From the NCBI GenBank assembly GCA_002451695.1, contig DKDC01000031.1, forward strand, positions 123,748 to 187,747: DNA of 64,000 bases, given 5' to 3'. Origin of the DNA: Prevotellaceae bacterium UBA6858. Its GTDB lineage: Bacteria > Bacteroidota > Bacteroidia > Bacteroidales > Bacteroidaceae. The notes below the pieces were generated by a model that was not told where the DNA came from, made no database searches, and saw only the letters and a program-made list of their open reading frames with translations. Below are positions 1-7,817 of this stretch, in pieces (the first letter of the stretch is position 1; every line of letters starts with the position of its first letter). The position numbers and the translations under genes are program-made.

Positions 1-39
1 ATCGGACATAGTTTTTCCTACATCAAATGTAGTTTTAGC
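1..39 (+). repeat. 21-bp-module intergenic element, copy A (cut by window start)
   Basis: The window opens inside this element. Units 3 and 4 of the 21-bp array are visible, starting at 2 and 23. The last unit holds the perfect dyad CTACAT-CAA-ATGTAG. A REP-like palindrome follows at 82. The rest of the 174 bp before the first gene shows no credible coding region. Confidence 0.8.
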
Positions 40-81
40 GGTGTTTGAAAAAGGGCAAGCGATTTGACTTTTGCAATAATT

Positions 82-100
82 GTAGGGGCGTATCGCATAC
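82..100 (+). repeat. REP-like palindrome (half-degraded)
   Basis: GTAGGGGCGTAT followed by GCATAC matches the left arm of the GGGCGTAT..ATACGCCC palindrome seen elsewhere in the window. The right arm has decayed. It lies on the unit-4 side of element copy A, as in six other copies. Confidence 0.6.
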
Positions 101-174
101 ATCATATACACCGCCGCTTAAACCATACCTTAAATCCGAGAAACGTAATCATTTCTCACCCCGGGCACGTACTA

Positions 175-1446
175 TCACTTCTTTTTGGCTTGGGCGGCTT
201 TTGCCTCGGCTTCAGCCTTCGCCTTTTCCGCATTGGCTATGAGCTTTTCAACCTCGTCGAACTTCTCGCCCATGTTCAGCGCAAGGTAAATGTTATACAG
301 CGGGCGGCCCCACCATTCCACAGAGTTTGGGTTCAGCTTCCTGTAATGCTCCAAATAAGGCAGCGCGGTGCGCATAAGTTTGTCCTCCTCGCGCTTTATG
401 TTGCGTATCTCCTCAAGTTTCATGTCCGACCTAACCTTTTCGCGTTGGGCCATGGCCTTGGCAAGGTAAGCCGCCCCCACATTATAATATGCCTCCGAAT
501 AGGTTGAGTCGCTCTGGATTATGCTCTTTGACAAAACAATGCAGTCGTCATAGCGTTTCATCTTCAGCAACACAAGACTTCTGCCGTATTGCGCCATAAC
601 CGAGCGCGGGTCGTGTTGCAGGATGTTGTCGGCAAGAGCCATCGCCTGCTCAAACTGCCCCTCGTTGTTGTAGCAGTCTATCAGGTTTGTGAAAAAATAG
701 TCCAGCTGGGGATATTCCTTCGCCCCTATCTTCAAAATCTCCTTGAAAGCCGCCATGTCGTTTGCCGCCTTGTAGATGCGTGCCGTAAGCTCCAGTTCCT
801 TCTGGCGGTAGGTGGTGTCCTTCAACGCCGCCGCGTTGTATTTGAAAAAGTTCTCCCTGTTGTTAGTCTGAAAGGCGCATACCGTGGCCCAATAGGCTGC
901 GCGCCGCAAGCCAAGGCTGTCCTTTTGGGAAATCTTGCTCCTGCCGAAAAGCGGGTTAGTGCGTATGTCGTAATACATCGAAAAATAGCTGTATGCGTTC
1001 GCGAAATCCTTTTTCAGCAAAGTGAACTGCCCGCCGTTATAAAGATTTGTGTATTGCGACCTCAGCAAATCGCCGTGAGAGCTGCGGTATTTGTAGCTGA
1101 CCTTTTTCTTCCCTTTCTTGTTTGCCGCGTATGCCTCCATCGTGTCGCACCTCACAGCGTAATTGTATATGTTAAGCACGCTGCTGAACAGCTTGGCGGT
1201 GTCATACTTCTGCTTCAAGTACGCATTCTTGTTTTGGTTGGAGTTAACCAGCAGCCACGCCTCCACCCCATAGTGAAGCAGTTCCGGGTCATCTTTGAAC
1301 TTGTCGTTTTTAAGGCAGTTTTCCACCGTTCCGGTAACGCCCTCGTTTTTGTTCTTCAACTGCTCGCGTATTTGCCGGTATTCCTTTTGGGAATAAACAG
1401 AAGTGCCTGCCGTCAGCAAGGCAATGAGAAATACAAACCTTTTCAT
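175..1446 (-). CDS. Exported tetratricopeptide-repeat protein
   Basis: A 423-residue protein with a signal peptide (Lys-Arg then a hydrophobic stretch, likely cleaved after VYS near residue 19). The middle and C-terminal half carry TPR-like helical repeats, for example the one starting YPQLDYFFTNLIDCYNNEG and the next with DPRSVMAQYGRSLVLLKM. The last 25 residues are an Ala/Lys/Glu-rich tail that probably forms a charged helix. TPR proteins of this type act as periplasmic or outer-membrane scaffolds; no enzymatic motif is visible and the partner is unknown. It is transcribed alone and diverges from tsaB. A -7 box (TATCTTTG on the minus strand) lies 26 bp upstream of the ATG. Conserved in Bacteroidales by general appearance; specific function not assigned. 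Confidence 0.85.
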   Translation of the reverse strand: MKRFVFLIALLTAGTSVYSQKEYRQIREQLKNKNEGVTGTVENCLKNDKFKDDPELLHYGVEAWLLVNSNQNKNAYLKQKYDTAKLFSSVLNIYNYAVRCDTMEAYAANKKGKKKVSYKYRSSHGDLLRSQYTNLYNGGQFTLLKKDFANAYSYFSMYYDIRTNPLFGRSKISQKDSLGLRRAAYWATVCAFQTNNRENFFKYNAAALKDTTYRQKELELTARIYKAANDMAAFKEILKIGAKEYPQLDYFFTNLIDCYNNEGQFEQAMALADNILQHDPRSVMAQYGRSLVLLKMKRYDDCIVLSKSIIQSDSTYSEAYYNVGAAYLAKAMAQREKVRSDMKLEEIRNIKREEDKLMRTALPYLEHYRKLNPNSVEWWGRPLYNIYLALNMGEKFDEVEKLIANAEKAKAEAEAKAAQAKKK

Positions 1447-1471
1447 AAAATCTCTACCTTAAAAACACGTG

Positions 1472-1479
1472 CAAAGATA
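1472..1479 (-). promoter_or_regulatory. Promoter -7 box for the TPR gene
   Basis: TATCTTTG on the minus strand fits the Bacteroidetes -7 consensus TAnnTTTG and sits 26 bp before the ATG at 1446. No clear TTTG -33 box is seen. Confidence 0.55.
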
Positions 1480-1594
1480 ATTATTTATAATGAAACACAG
1501 CCCGCCCCTACCCGCCAAAGCCCCATGCGAAACCCCGCCCTGCCGCACAGGCAAGGTTTTTCGCCATACACGGAATTTTCCCGCTTATTTTGAC

Positions 1595-1602
1595 TAAATT
1601 TG
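1595..1602 (+). promoter_or_regulatory. Promoter -7 box for the tsaB-rseP operon
   Basis: TAAATTTG, a full match to TAnnTTTG, 31 bp before the tsaB ATG. The expected -33 region is T-rich (TTTTC) rather than TTTG. Confidence 0.6.
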
Positions 1603-1633
1603 CAAATTGAATTAAAAGGCAAACAATAAAACC

Positions 1634-2326
1634 ATGTCATGCATTCTCTTCATTGAAACATCCACGAAAGTTTGTTCCGTGGCGGTGAGCGAAGACAACC
1701 ACATAATCTACCACAAAGAAGATTTCGAAGGCCCTAATCAGGCCCGCATACTCGCGCCAATGGTTGAAGACGCACTGTCGTTCGCCGACAGTCATGCCAT
1801 TCCGCTCGACTACGTGGCGGTAAGCGAAGGGCCGGGGTCATACACAGGCCTCCGCATAGGGTGCTCCACCGCAAAAGGCGTGTGCTATGGCAGAAACGTA
1901 AGGCTCATAGCCGTCCCCACGCTGAAAATAATCACAGTGCCGCTGCTTCTGTACCGCGAGGATATTGAGGAGGACGCCCTGTTCTGTCCGATGATAGACG
2001 CACGGCGCATGGAGGTTTACTGCGCAGTGTATGACAGAGCCCTGCGAGAAGTTACGCCCGTCAAGGCACAAGTTGTGGAGGCAGACACGCTCACAAGCAT
2101 CGCCGGCGGAAAACCGATATACTTTTTCGGCAACGGAGCGGCAAAATGCAAGGAAGTGATAAAATGCCCCAACGCCCACTTTGTTGACAACATAGAGCCG
2201 CTCGCAAAAAATATGCTCCCGCTCGCAAATCAGGCGGTACGCGCCGGACGTTTTGAGGACGTGGCGTATTTCGAGCCTTTCTACCTTAAAGATTTCGTTG
2301 CCACAACGCCCAAGAAACTCATATAA
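1634..2326 (+). CDS. tsaB: tRNA threonylcarbamoyladenosine biosynthesis protein TsaB
   Basis: A 230-residue member of the ASKHA-fold TsaB family. TsaB pairs with TsaD and, with TsaE, helps install the universal t6A modification at position 37 of ANN-decoding tRNAs. Visible family features are the N-terminal ILFIETST strand, the loop SEGPGSYTGLRIGCSTAKG near residues 65-82, and the usual length. TsaB lacks catalytic metal ligands and acts as scaffold. It is first in a tightly packed operon: the next gene starts 2 bp after its stop. The start is the only sensible ATG after the -7 box at 1595. Confidence 0.95.
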   Translation: MSCILFIETSTKVCSVAVSEDNHIIYHKEDFEGPNQARILAPMVEDALSFADSHAIPLDYVAVSEGPGSYTGLRIGCSTAKGVCYGRNVRLIAVPTLKIITVPLLLYREDIEEDALFCPMIDARRMEVYCAVYDRALREVTPVKAQVVEADTLTSIAGGKPIYFFGNGAAKCKEVIKCPNAHFVDNIEPLAKNMLPLANQAVRAGRFEDVAYFEPFYLKDFVATTPKKLI

Positions 2327-2328
2327 CA

Positions 2329-2838
2329 ATGGAATACAACACTACAAGAGAAAAAATCATAATGCCGGAATACGGCAGGCTCGTGCAAAAGCTCGTGGAA
2401 TACGCAGTAACAATCCCCGACCGCAACGAACGCAGACGCTTTGCCGAGAACATCGTGAGGGTAATGGCCAACTGCAACCCGCAAAACCGCAACATACCCG
2501 GTTTCCGCCACAAGCTGTGGGATCACCTCGCCATGATTTCCGACTACAAGCTCGACATTGACTATCCATTCCCCATAAACAGGAAAGACAAAAACGAGAA
2601 GCCCGAACGCGTGCCATATCCAACAAACCAGATAAAATACCGCCACTACGGACATCTTGTTGAAACGCTGCTCGATGAGATAGCGGCAATGCCCGAGGGA
2701 AAAGAGCGCAACGAGCTTACCAGACTTGCAGAGGGGCAAATGCGCCGAAGCCTCGAAATGTGGAACAAGGACTCGCTCAACGAAAAGAAAATCCACAAGG
2801 ACTTTGAGCGGTACACCGGCAAAAGGCAAACCCGATAA
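2329..2838 (+). CDS. DUF4290 family protein
   Basis: A 169-residue soluble protein, charged and probably mostly helical, with no signal peptide. The sequence (EYNTTREKIIMPEYGRLVQ at the N-terminus, then PDRNERRRFAENIVRVMANC) fits the Bacteroidetes DUF4290 family, whose function is unknown. In Bacteroidales this gene commonly precedes murA, as here, 18 bp upstream of it. Position between tsaB and murA suggests a housekeeping role, but nothing in the sequence identifies a reaction. Confidence 0.9.
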   Translation: MEYNTTREKIIMPEYGRLVQKLVEYAVTIPDRNERRRFAENIVRVMANCNPQNRNIPGFRHKLWDHLAMISDYKLDIDYPFPINRKDKNEKPERVPYPTNQIKYRHYGHLVETLLDEIAAMPEGKERNELTRLAEGQMRRSLEMWNKDSLNEKKIHKDFERYTGKRQTR

Positions 2839-2856
2839 AACGTAATTTCTGAAAGC

Positions 2857-4164
2857 ATGGCCTCATTCCTTGTAGAGGGCGGACATCCGCTTGCGGGGGA
2901 AATAACACCGCAAGGCGCGAAAAACGAAGCGTTGCAGGTTATCTGCGCCACGCTGCTCACAGCCGGCGAGGTGAGGATTTCAAACATTCCCGAAATCCTC
3001 GATGTGGCAAATCTCATCGACCTCCTGCGGCAAATGGGCGTCAGGGCAGACAAAATCTCCAAAGGCGAATATGTTTTCTGCGCCGACAGGATAGACGAAA
3101 GCTATGTGGAAAGCGGGGAATTTGCTATGCGGTGCGCAAAACTGCGCGGAAGCGTGATGCTCGTAGGGCCTTTGCTCGCACGTTTCCACAAAGCCACCCT
3201 CGCAAAACCCGGAGGCGACAACATCGGCACACGCCGCCTCGACACCCACCTGCGAGGGCTTGCCGCGCTCGGGGCTAAGTTCGAGATGAACGAAGACTGC
3301 GACACCTGCCGCATAACCGCCGACAAAATAAAGGGGACGTACATCCTGCTCGATGAAGCGTCGGTTACGGGAACCGCCAACATAATAATGGCGGCTGCAA
3401 TGTGCGAAGGCGTTACGACAATATACAACGCCGCCTGCGAGCCATACCTGCAACAGCTTTGCAGGATGCTTGTGAGAATGGGGGCAAGCATCAGCGGGAT
3501 AGCGTCAAACCTGCTTACGATTACGGGAACGCCGGAACTCCACGGCACAAGCCACACCGTACTTCCGGACATGATTGAAGTGGGAAGTTTCATCGGCATG
3601 GCTGCGATTATGGGCGGCGGAATTACGATAAAAAGCACATCGCCCGAAAATCTCGGCATCATACCAGAAACATTCAAACGCCTCGGCATACGCCTCCGCG
3701 TAAAGGGCAACGACATAATAGTCCCCAAGCAAAACCACTACCAGACAGGCACCTTCATCGACGGCTCGATAATGACTATAAGCGACTCGCCGTGGCCCGG
3801 GCTTACCCCCGACCTTCTTAGCGTGCTTATCGTTACCGCCACACAGGCCAACGGCACGGTGCTGTTCCACCAGAAAATGTTTGAAAGCCGCCTGTTTTTC
3901 GTTGACAAGCTCATCTCCATGGGCGCACAGATAATTCTTTGCGACCCCCACAGGGCTGTTGTCGTGGGACACAACCACAAATTCCACCTCAAGGCACGCC
4001 GCATGGTCTCCCCCGACATCCGTGCGGGCATAGCCCTGCTCATCGCCGCCATGAGCGCAGACGGCACAAGCCGCATCGACAACGTGGAGCAGATAGACAG
4101 AGGCTATTCCGACATAAGCGGACGGCTGAACAAACTCGGGGCTAAAATCCTTAGAATTGACTGA
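2857..4164 (+). CDS. murA: UDP-N-acetylglucosamine 1-carboxyvinyltransferase (MurA), Cys-to-Asp form
   Basis: 435 residues. MurA moves enolpyruvate from PEP to UDP-GlcNAc, the first committed step of peptidoglycan synthesis, in the cytoplasm. The N-terminal GAKNEALQVICATLLT holds the conserved Lys-Asn pair, and the two-lobed EPSP-synthase-like fold is covered in full. The mobile active-site loop reads PGGDNIGTR near residues 118-126. In E. coli MurA the matching position is Cys115, the residue alkylated by fosfomycin; here it is Asp121 (codon 3217-3219). Asp at this site is known in mycobacterial and chlamydial MurA and is linked to intrinsic fosfomycin resistance. The gene ends with TGA at 4162, 1 bp before the rimM start. 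Confidence 0.96.
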   Translation: MASFLVEGGHPLAGEITPQGAKNEALQVICATLLTAGEVRISNIPEILDVANLIDLLRQMGVRADKISKGEYVFCADRIDESYVESGEFAMRCAKLRGSVMLVGPLLARFHKATLAKPGGDNIGTRRLDTHLRGLAALGAKFEMNEDCDTCRITADKIKGTYILLDEASVTGTANIIMAAAMCEGVTTIYNAACEPYLQQLCRMLVRMGASISGIASNLLTITGTPELHGTSHTVLPDMIEVGSFIGMAAIMGGGITIKSTSPENLGIIPETFKRLGIRLRVKGNDIIVPKQNHYQTGTFIDGSIMTISDSPWPGLTPDLLSVLIVTATQANGTVLFHQKMFESRLFFVDKLISMGAQIILCDPHRAVVVGHNHKFHLKARRMVSPDIRAGIALLIAAMSADGTSRIDNVEQIDRGYSDISGRLNKLGAKILRID

Positions 4165-4165
4165 T

Positions 4166-4711
4166 ATGCTTTTTGACGACGCGATATTAATAGGAAAGGT
4201 GGCAAAGGCGCGTTCCGCAAAAGGGGACGTGCAGATTAACCTCACCAACATAACCGCAGACATGTTTTGCGGCGATTTCCTGCTTTTCGACATTGACGGA
4301 CTGAAAGTGCCGTTCAAAATAGAGAGCCTTGACGAACGCGTAAATTCAATGTTCGCAAAGTTTGTGGAATGCCACGGAGACCACAGCGAAATCGCCGGAC
4401 GCAATGTTTATTGCCGCAAGGAGGACCTGCAAGGCATCACCGAAGACGCCATAAGCCTCAACCCGAACATTCTGAAAGGCTTTGAGGTTCACGACTCCGC
4501 GCTCGGAAACATCGGGACTATAAAAAGCATTGACACGTCAACCATAAACACCATTATATATGTGCAGGGGGAGCAGGAAATACTCATCCCGCTTGCCGAG
4601 GACTTCGTGGAGGAACTCGACATTGACAACAGGGTTCTGCGCCTGCACCTTCCCGAGGGGCTGGTAAGCGTAAACGACAAAAAAACACAGACTAAGACTG
4701 ATGAACAGTAA
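4166..4711 (+). CDS. rimM: Ribosome maturation factor RimM
   Basis: 181 residues from the ATG at 4166. A TTG nine bases earlier is in frame but lies inside the murA stop region, so the ATG is preferred. RimM binds ribosomal protein S19 and assists maturation of the 16S rRNA head domain. The N-terminal half has the expected beta-barrel pattern (DAILIGKVAKARSAKGDVQI), and the C-terminal PRC-barrel half ends with EQEILIPLAEDFVEELD. The 3' end overlaps dxr by 11 bp, pointing to coupled translation. Confidence 0.92.
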   Translation: MLFDDAILIGKVAKARSAKGDVQINLTNITADMFCGDFLLFDIDGLKVPFKIESLDERVNSMFAKFVECHGDHSEIAGRNVYCRKEDLQGITEDAISLNPNILKGFEVHDSALGNIGTIKSIDTSTINTIIYVQGEQEILIPLAEDFVEELDIDNRVLRLHLPEGLVSVNDKKTQTKTDEQ

Positions 4712-5864
4712 ACGCATAGCAATTTTAGGCTCAACCGGCTCTATAGGCACGCAAGCCCTGAAAGTAATTGAGGAACATCCTGACCTTTTCACGGCAGAAG
4801 TGCTGACGGCAAACAGCAACACCGCGCTCCTTGCCCGACAGGCGCGCAAGTTCAAGCCCGATGCGGTTGTCATAGCCGATGAAGGCAAATACGGCGAGCT
4901 TAAGGAAATGCTCGCCGATGAGGACGTGAAAGTCTATGCCGGACAACAGGCCATTTGCGACGTTGTGCAGTTGGGCAACATCGACATGGTTTTGGTCTCG
5001 GTCGTGGGCTTCGCGGGGCTTCTCCCCACCATAAGCGCAATCGAGGCGCACAAGCCCATAGCCCTTGCCAACAAGGAAACCCTTGTTGTGGCGGGGGAAA
5101 TAATAAACCGGCTCATCGGGGAATGTAAAGTGCCGCTGCTGCCCGTTGACAGCGAACATTCGGCAATATTCCAGTGCCTTACCGGCGAGGGGGACAACAA
5201 AATAGAAAAGATACTGCTTACGGCCTCGGGCGGCCCGTTCCGCAATTTCTCAAAAACGGAACTTGAAAACGTAACCGTTGCACAGGCACTCAACCACCCC
5301 AATTGGAACATGGGGGCCAAGATAACCGTTGACTCGGCCACGATGATGAACAAGGGCTTCGAGGTTATCGAGGCAAAATGGCTGTTCGGCGTAAGCGAAA
5401 GCCGGATAGAGGTGCTGGTGCATCCGCAAAGCATCGTCCATTCCGCCGTGCAGTTTGCCGACGGTGCTGTCAAGGCACAGCTCGGAATGCCCGATATGCG
5501 CATACCAATCCAATACGCATTCAGCTATCCCGACCGCGTGCCGCTGAAAAGCGAAAGGCTCGACCTTGCAACGCTCGGGCAGCTTACGTTCTCCGCACCC
5601 GACACCGACAAATTCCCATGCCTTGCGCTCGCTTTCCACGCCATAGGGCGCGGAGGTTCGCTGCCGTGCGTCATGAACGCCGCCAACGAAGTGGCAAACC
5701 TCGCATTCCGCAACGAGCGTGTAGGTTTCACCGCGATAGGCGAAATCATCGCTGAGACCATGAGCGCAATGCCGTTCACCGCAAGCCCCACCGTGGAAAA
5801 CCTTCTTGACATCGACCGCGAGGCACGCGCAAAGGCTGCGGAAATAACCAACAAGAAACATTAA
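4701..5864 (+). CDS. dxr: 1-deoxy-D-xylulose 5-phosphate reductoisomerase
   Basis: 387 residues. Converts DXP to 2-C-methyl-D-erythritol 4-phosphate with NADPH, the second step of the MEP isoprenoid pathway. The N-terminus holds the dinucleotide-binding motif LGSTGSIGTQAL. ANKETLV near residue 118, PVDSEHSAIFQCL near 149 (metal-binding Asp and Glu) and TASGGPFR near 174 are family signatures, as is MGAKITVDSATMMNKG near 201. The start overlaps rimM. Isoprenoids made here feed menaquinone and undecaprenyl phosphate, consistent with the neighbouring murA and the menG gene at 24.9 kb. Confidence 0.97.
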   Translation: MNSKRIAILGSTGSIGTQALKVIEEHPDLFTAEVLTANSNTALLARQARKFKPDAVVIADEGKYGELKEMLADEDVKVYAGQQAICDVVQLGNIDMVLVSVVGFAGLLPTISAIEAHKPIALANKETLVVAGEIINRLIGECKVPLLPVDSEHSAIFQCLTGEGDNKIEKILLTASGGPFRNFSKTELENVTVAQALNHPNWNMGAKITVDSATMMNKGFEVIEAKWLFGVSESRIEVLVHPQSIVHSAVQFADGAVKAQLGMPDMRIPIQYAFSYPDRVPLKSERLDLATLGQLTFSAPDTDKFPCLALAFHAIGRGGSLPCVMNAANEVANLAFRNERVGFTAIGEIIAETMSAMPFTASPTVENLLDIDREARAKAAEITNKKH

Positions 5865-5888
5865 TCATTGAAATAACAGACTTACAGA

Positions 5889-7283
5889 ATGGAATCATTT
5901 TTAATCCGCGCCCTGCAACTCATTTGTTGCTTCTCAATACTGATATTCCTGCATGAGGGCGGACATTTTCTTGCCGCCAAGCTCTTCAAGGTGAGAGTGG
6001 AGAAATTCTGCCTGTTCTTCGACCCCTGGTTCACCCTCTTCAAGTTCAAGCCCAAGCGCAGCGACACGCAATACTGCCTTGGCTGGCTTCCGCTCGGCGG
6101 ATACGTCAAGATAGCCGGGATGATTGACGAATCGATGGACACGGAGCAGATGAAACGCCCGCCACAGCCGTGGGAGTTCCGCACAAAACCGGCATGGCAG
6201 AGGCTTATTATAATGGTGGCTGGTGTGGTGGTGAACTTCCTGCTCGCCCTCGCCATATATTCAATGGTGCTGTTCGTGTGGGGCGAGACCTATACGCCGG
6301 TGGAGAAAATGACCTACGGAATGGCGTACAACGAACAGGCGCACAAGCTCGGCTTCAAGGACGGCGACATCCTGATAGGCACAAACACCAAAATGTTCCG
6401 CAGCTTCGACACCAACGAAAGCGTCGGCGACGCATACCGCGCCCTCTCCAACTCCACCGAAGCATACGTGCTGCGCAACGGAAAGCGCGAGACAATCAAG
6501 CTCCCCGGCAACATGAATATGCTGTCGATGATAAAGTCGGCGCCGCCGTTTGTGCAGACGCTCATCCCCTCGACTATCGACAGCGTGATGCCCGGCTCGC
6601 CGGCGGCAAAAGCCGGAATAATGGCGGGCGACCGCATTGTGATGTTCGGAAACCGCAGCGTGGCGTCGTGGAACGAGATTAACGACCAGCAGGGGCGCAT
6701 ATTGGACGCGCTCACCACAGCCAACCACGCCGACAGCCTTGCCCTGCGCAACATAACGCTGGCCGTGACGCGCCAAGGCGCTACCACGCCCGACACAGTG
6801 AGGCTCACGATGACCCCGGACTACAGAATGGGGGTAACATACGGCATGGCGCTGAAAAACTACGAGCAGAAAACTGTAAAGTTCGGCTTCTTCGAATCAA
6901 TCCCCGCAGGAGCGAAGCACGGCATAAACGTGCTGAAGGGATATGTTGACGACATGAAATACGTGTTCACCAAAGACGGCGCAAAAAGCGTGGGCAGCTT
7001 CGGCGCGATAGGCAGCCTGTTCCCCACGCATTGGGTGTGGCAGCGTTTCTGGGAGCTTACGGCGTTCATAAGCATAATCCTCGCCTTCATGAACATACTC
7101 CCGATACCCGCGCTTGACGGCGGACACGTGTTCTTCCTGCTCTACGAGATGATAACGCGCCGCAAGCCTTCGGAGAAATTCCTCACCTACGCCCAGATGG
7201 CCGGCATGACGCTCCTCATACTCCTTATGCTTTTCGCAATATCAAACGATGTGAGGAACTTCCTGCTTAAATTCATAATGTAG
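5889..7283 (+). CDS. rseP: Site-2 intramembrane metalloprotease RseP
   Basis: 464 residues. A membrane-embedded zinc protease that cuts anti-sigma factors or other single-span proteins inside the bilayer after a first cut. The first membrane helix carries HEGGH at residues 22-26 (family motif HExxH). The third catalytic element, LDGGHVFFLLYE, lies near residue 409, preceded by the NILPIPA segment. Two PDZ regions sit between, the second around SVMPGSPAAKAGIMAGDRIV. It is last in the operon; a strong hairpin terminator begins 22 bp after the stop. Confidence 0.96.
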   Translation: MESFLIRALQLICCFSILIFLHEGGHFLAAKLFKVRVEKFCLFFDPWFTLFKFKPKRSDTQYCLGWLPLGGYVKIAGMIDESMDTEQMKRPPQPWEFRTKPAWQRLIIMVAGVVVNFLLALAIYSMVLFVWGETYTPVEKMTYGMAYNEQAHKLGFKDGDILIGTNTKMFRSFDTNESVGDAYRALSNSTEAYVLRNGKRETIKLPGNMNMLSMIKSAPPFVQTLIPSTIDSVMPGSPAAKAGIMAGDRIVMFGNRSVASWNEINDQQGRILDALTTANHADSLALRNITLAVTRQGATTPDTVRLTMTPDYRMGVTYGMALKNYEQKTVKFGFFESIPAGAKHGINVLKGYVDDMKYVFTKDGAKSVGSFGAIGSLFPTHWVWQRFWELTAFISIILAFMNILPIPALDGGHVFFLLYEMITRRKPSEKFLTYAQMAGMTLLILLMLFAISNDVRNFLLKFIM

Positions 7284-7304
7284 CGCACAACAGCAAACAG
7301 CATA

Positions 7305-7340
7305 AAGCCACGCCATGCACACCACGGCGTGGCTTTTTTT
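7305..7340 (+). terminator. Rho-independent terminator after rseP
   Basis: AAGCCACGCC at 7305-7314 pairs with GGCGTGGCTT at 7326-7335 and is followed by a T-run to 7340. Confidence 0.9.
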
Positions 7341-7429
7341 CCCACATTCGCAAAAACGTCCAACGCTTTGGAAGCCAACCTCTTATACCCGGTTTTGTAT
7401 TTTTGCATAACCTTTTAGTTTACAACGCG

Positions 7430-7531
7430 TTGCAAGTAGGCAAAAAAAGGTCTGATGTAATTCAAATTATATCAGACATAATTTTTCCTGCATAGGACAT
7501 AGTTTTTCCTACATCAAATGTAGTTTTAGCG
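7430..7531 (+). repeat. 21-bp-module intergenic element, copy B
   Basis: TTGCAA flank at 7430, an A-run with GG, then four units starting at 7451, 7472, 7493 and 7514, each 21 bp apart. Units 1 and 2 form TCTGATGTA...TATATCAGA, a near-perfect inverted repeat. Unit 4 holds CTACAT-CAA-ATGTAG. A REP-like palindrome follows at 7573. The rest of the 534-bp gap between rseP and the GLUG gene is non-coding. Confidence 0.85.
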
Positions 7532-7572
7532 GCGTTTCATAAAAGAACAAAGCTTACGGTTTTGCGCCATTT

Positions 7573-7600
7573 GCAGAGCGCATTGCATACGCCCTGTACG
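7573..7600 (+). repeat. REP-like palindrome
   Basis: GCAGAGCGCATTGCATACGC followed by CCTGTACG. The right arm ATACGCCC is intact and the left arm has two changes. It lies 42 bp beyond unit 4 of copy B. Confidence 0.6.
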
Positions 7601-7686
7601 CTTATGCGACTATTGCAACGCCTTTCAAACCGTCCCAAAACCGCCGCTTTTTGTCAAAATACACATTTTTGGCATTCGTGCTTATC

Positions 7687-7734
7687 AAAAAAAAAAAAAC
7701 AGTGTTATTTGTTTCTTTTTATTTACTATATTTG
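7687..7734 (+). promoter_or_regulatory. A13 tract and -7 promoter box of the first GLUG gene
   Basis: A run of 13 A at 7687-7699 ends 27 bp before the -7 box TATATTTG at 7727-7734. The second GLUG gene has the same 13-A run with the same 27-bp spacing. A TTTG at 7708 is only 15 bp from the -7 box, short of the usual 18-20. The A-run is placed where an UP element would act and could vary in length by slippage. The leader to the ATG is about 80 bp. Confidence 0.6.
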
Positions 7735-7817
7735 CACCGACAAAGACGAACTAAGCATCAACAAAGGCATAACCGCCATATATGACACTTTAACCAACTT
7801 ATAAAATACAAAAACTC

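Noticed and set aside
589..1593. Long open frame on the plus strand opposite the TPR gene
   Set aside because: It mirrors the TPR gene's codon structure, has Val/Arg/Leu-rich translation and no promoter or family; a shadow frame.
3505..4404. 299-codon frame on the minus strand across murA-rimM
   Set aside because: murA and rimM are certain and this translation has no recognisable motif.
7451..7531. CRISPR array at the 21-bp units
   Set aside because: Units are contiguous with no spacers, only three or four per site, and there are no cas genes.
7573..7600. Insertion sequence ends at the REP-like palindromes
   Set aside because: No transposase or target duplication is visible in the window; the palindromes are better read as REP sequences.
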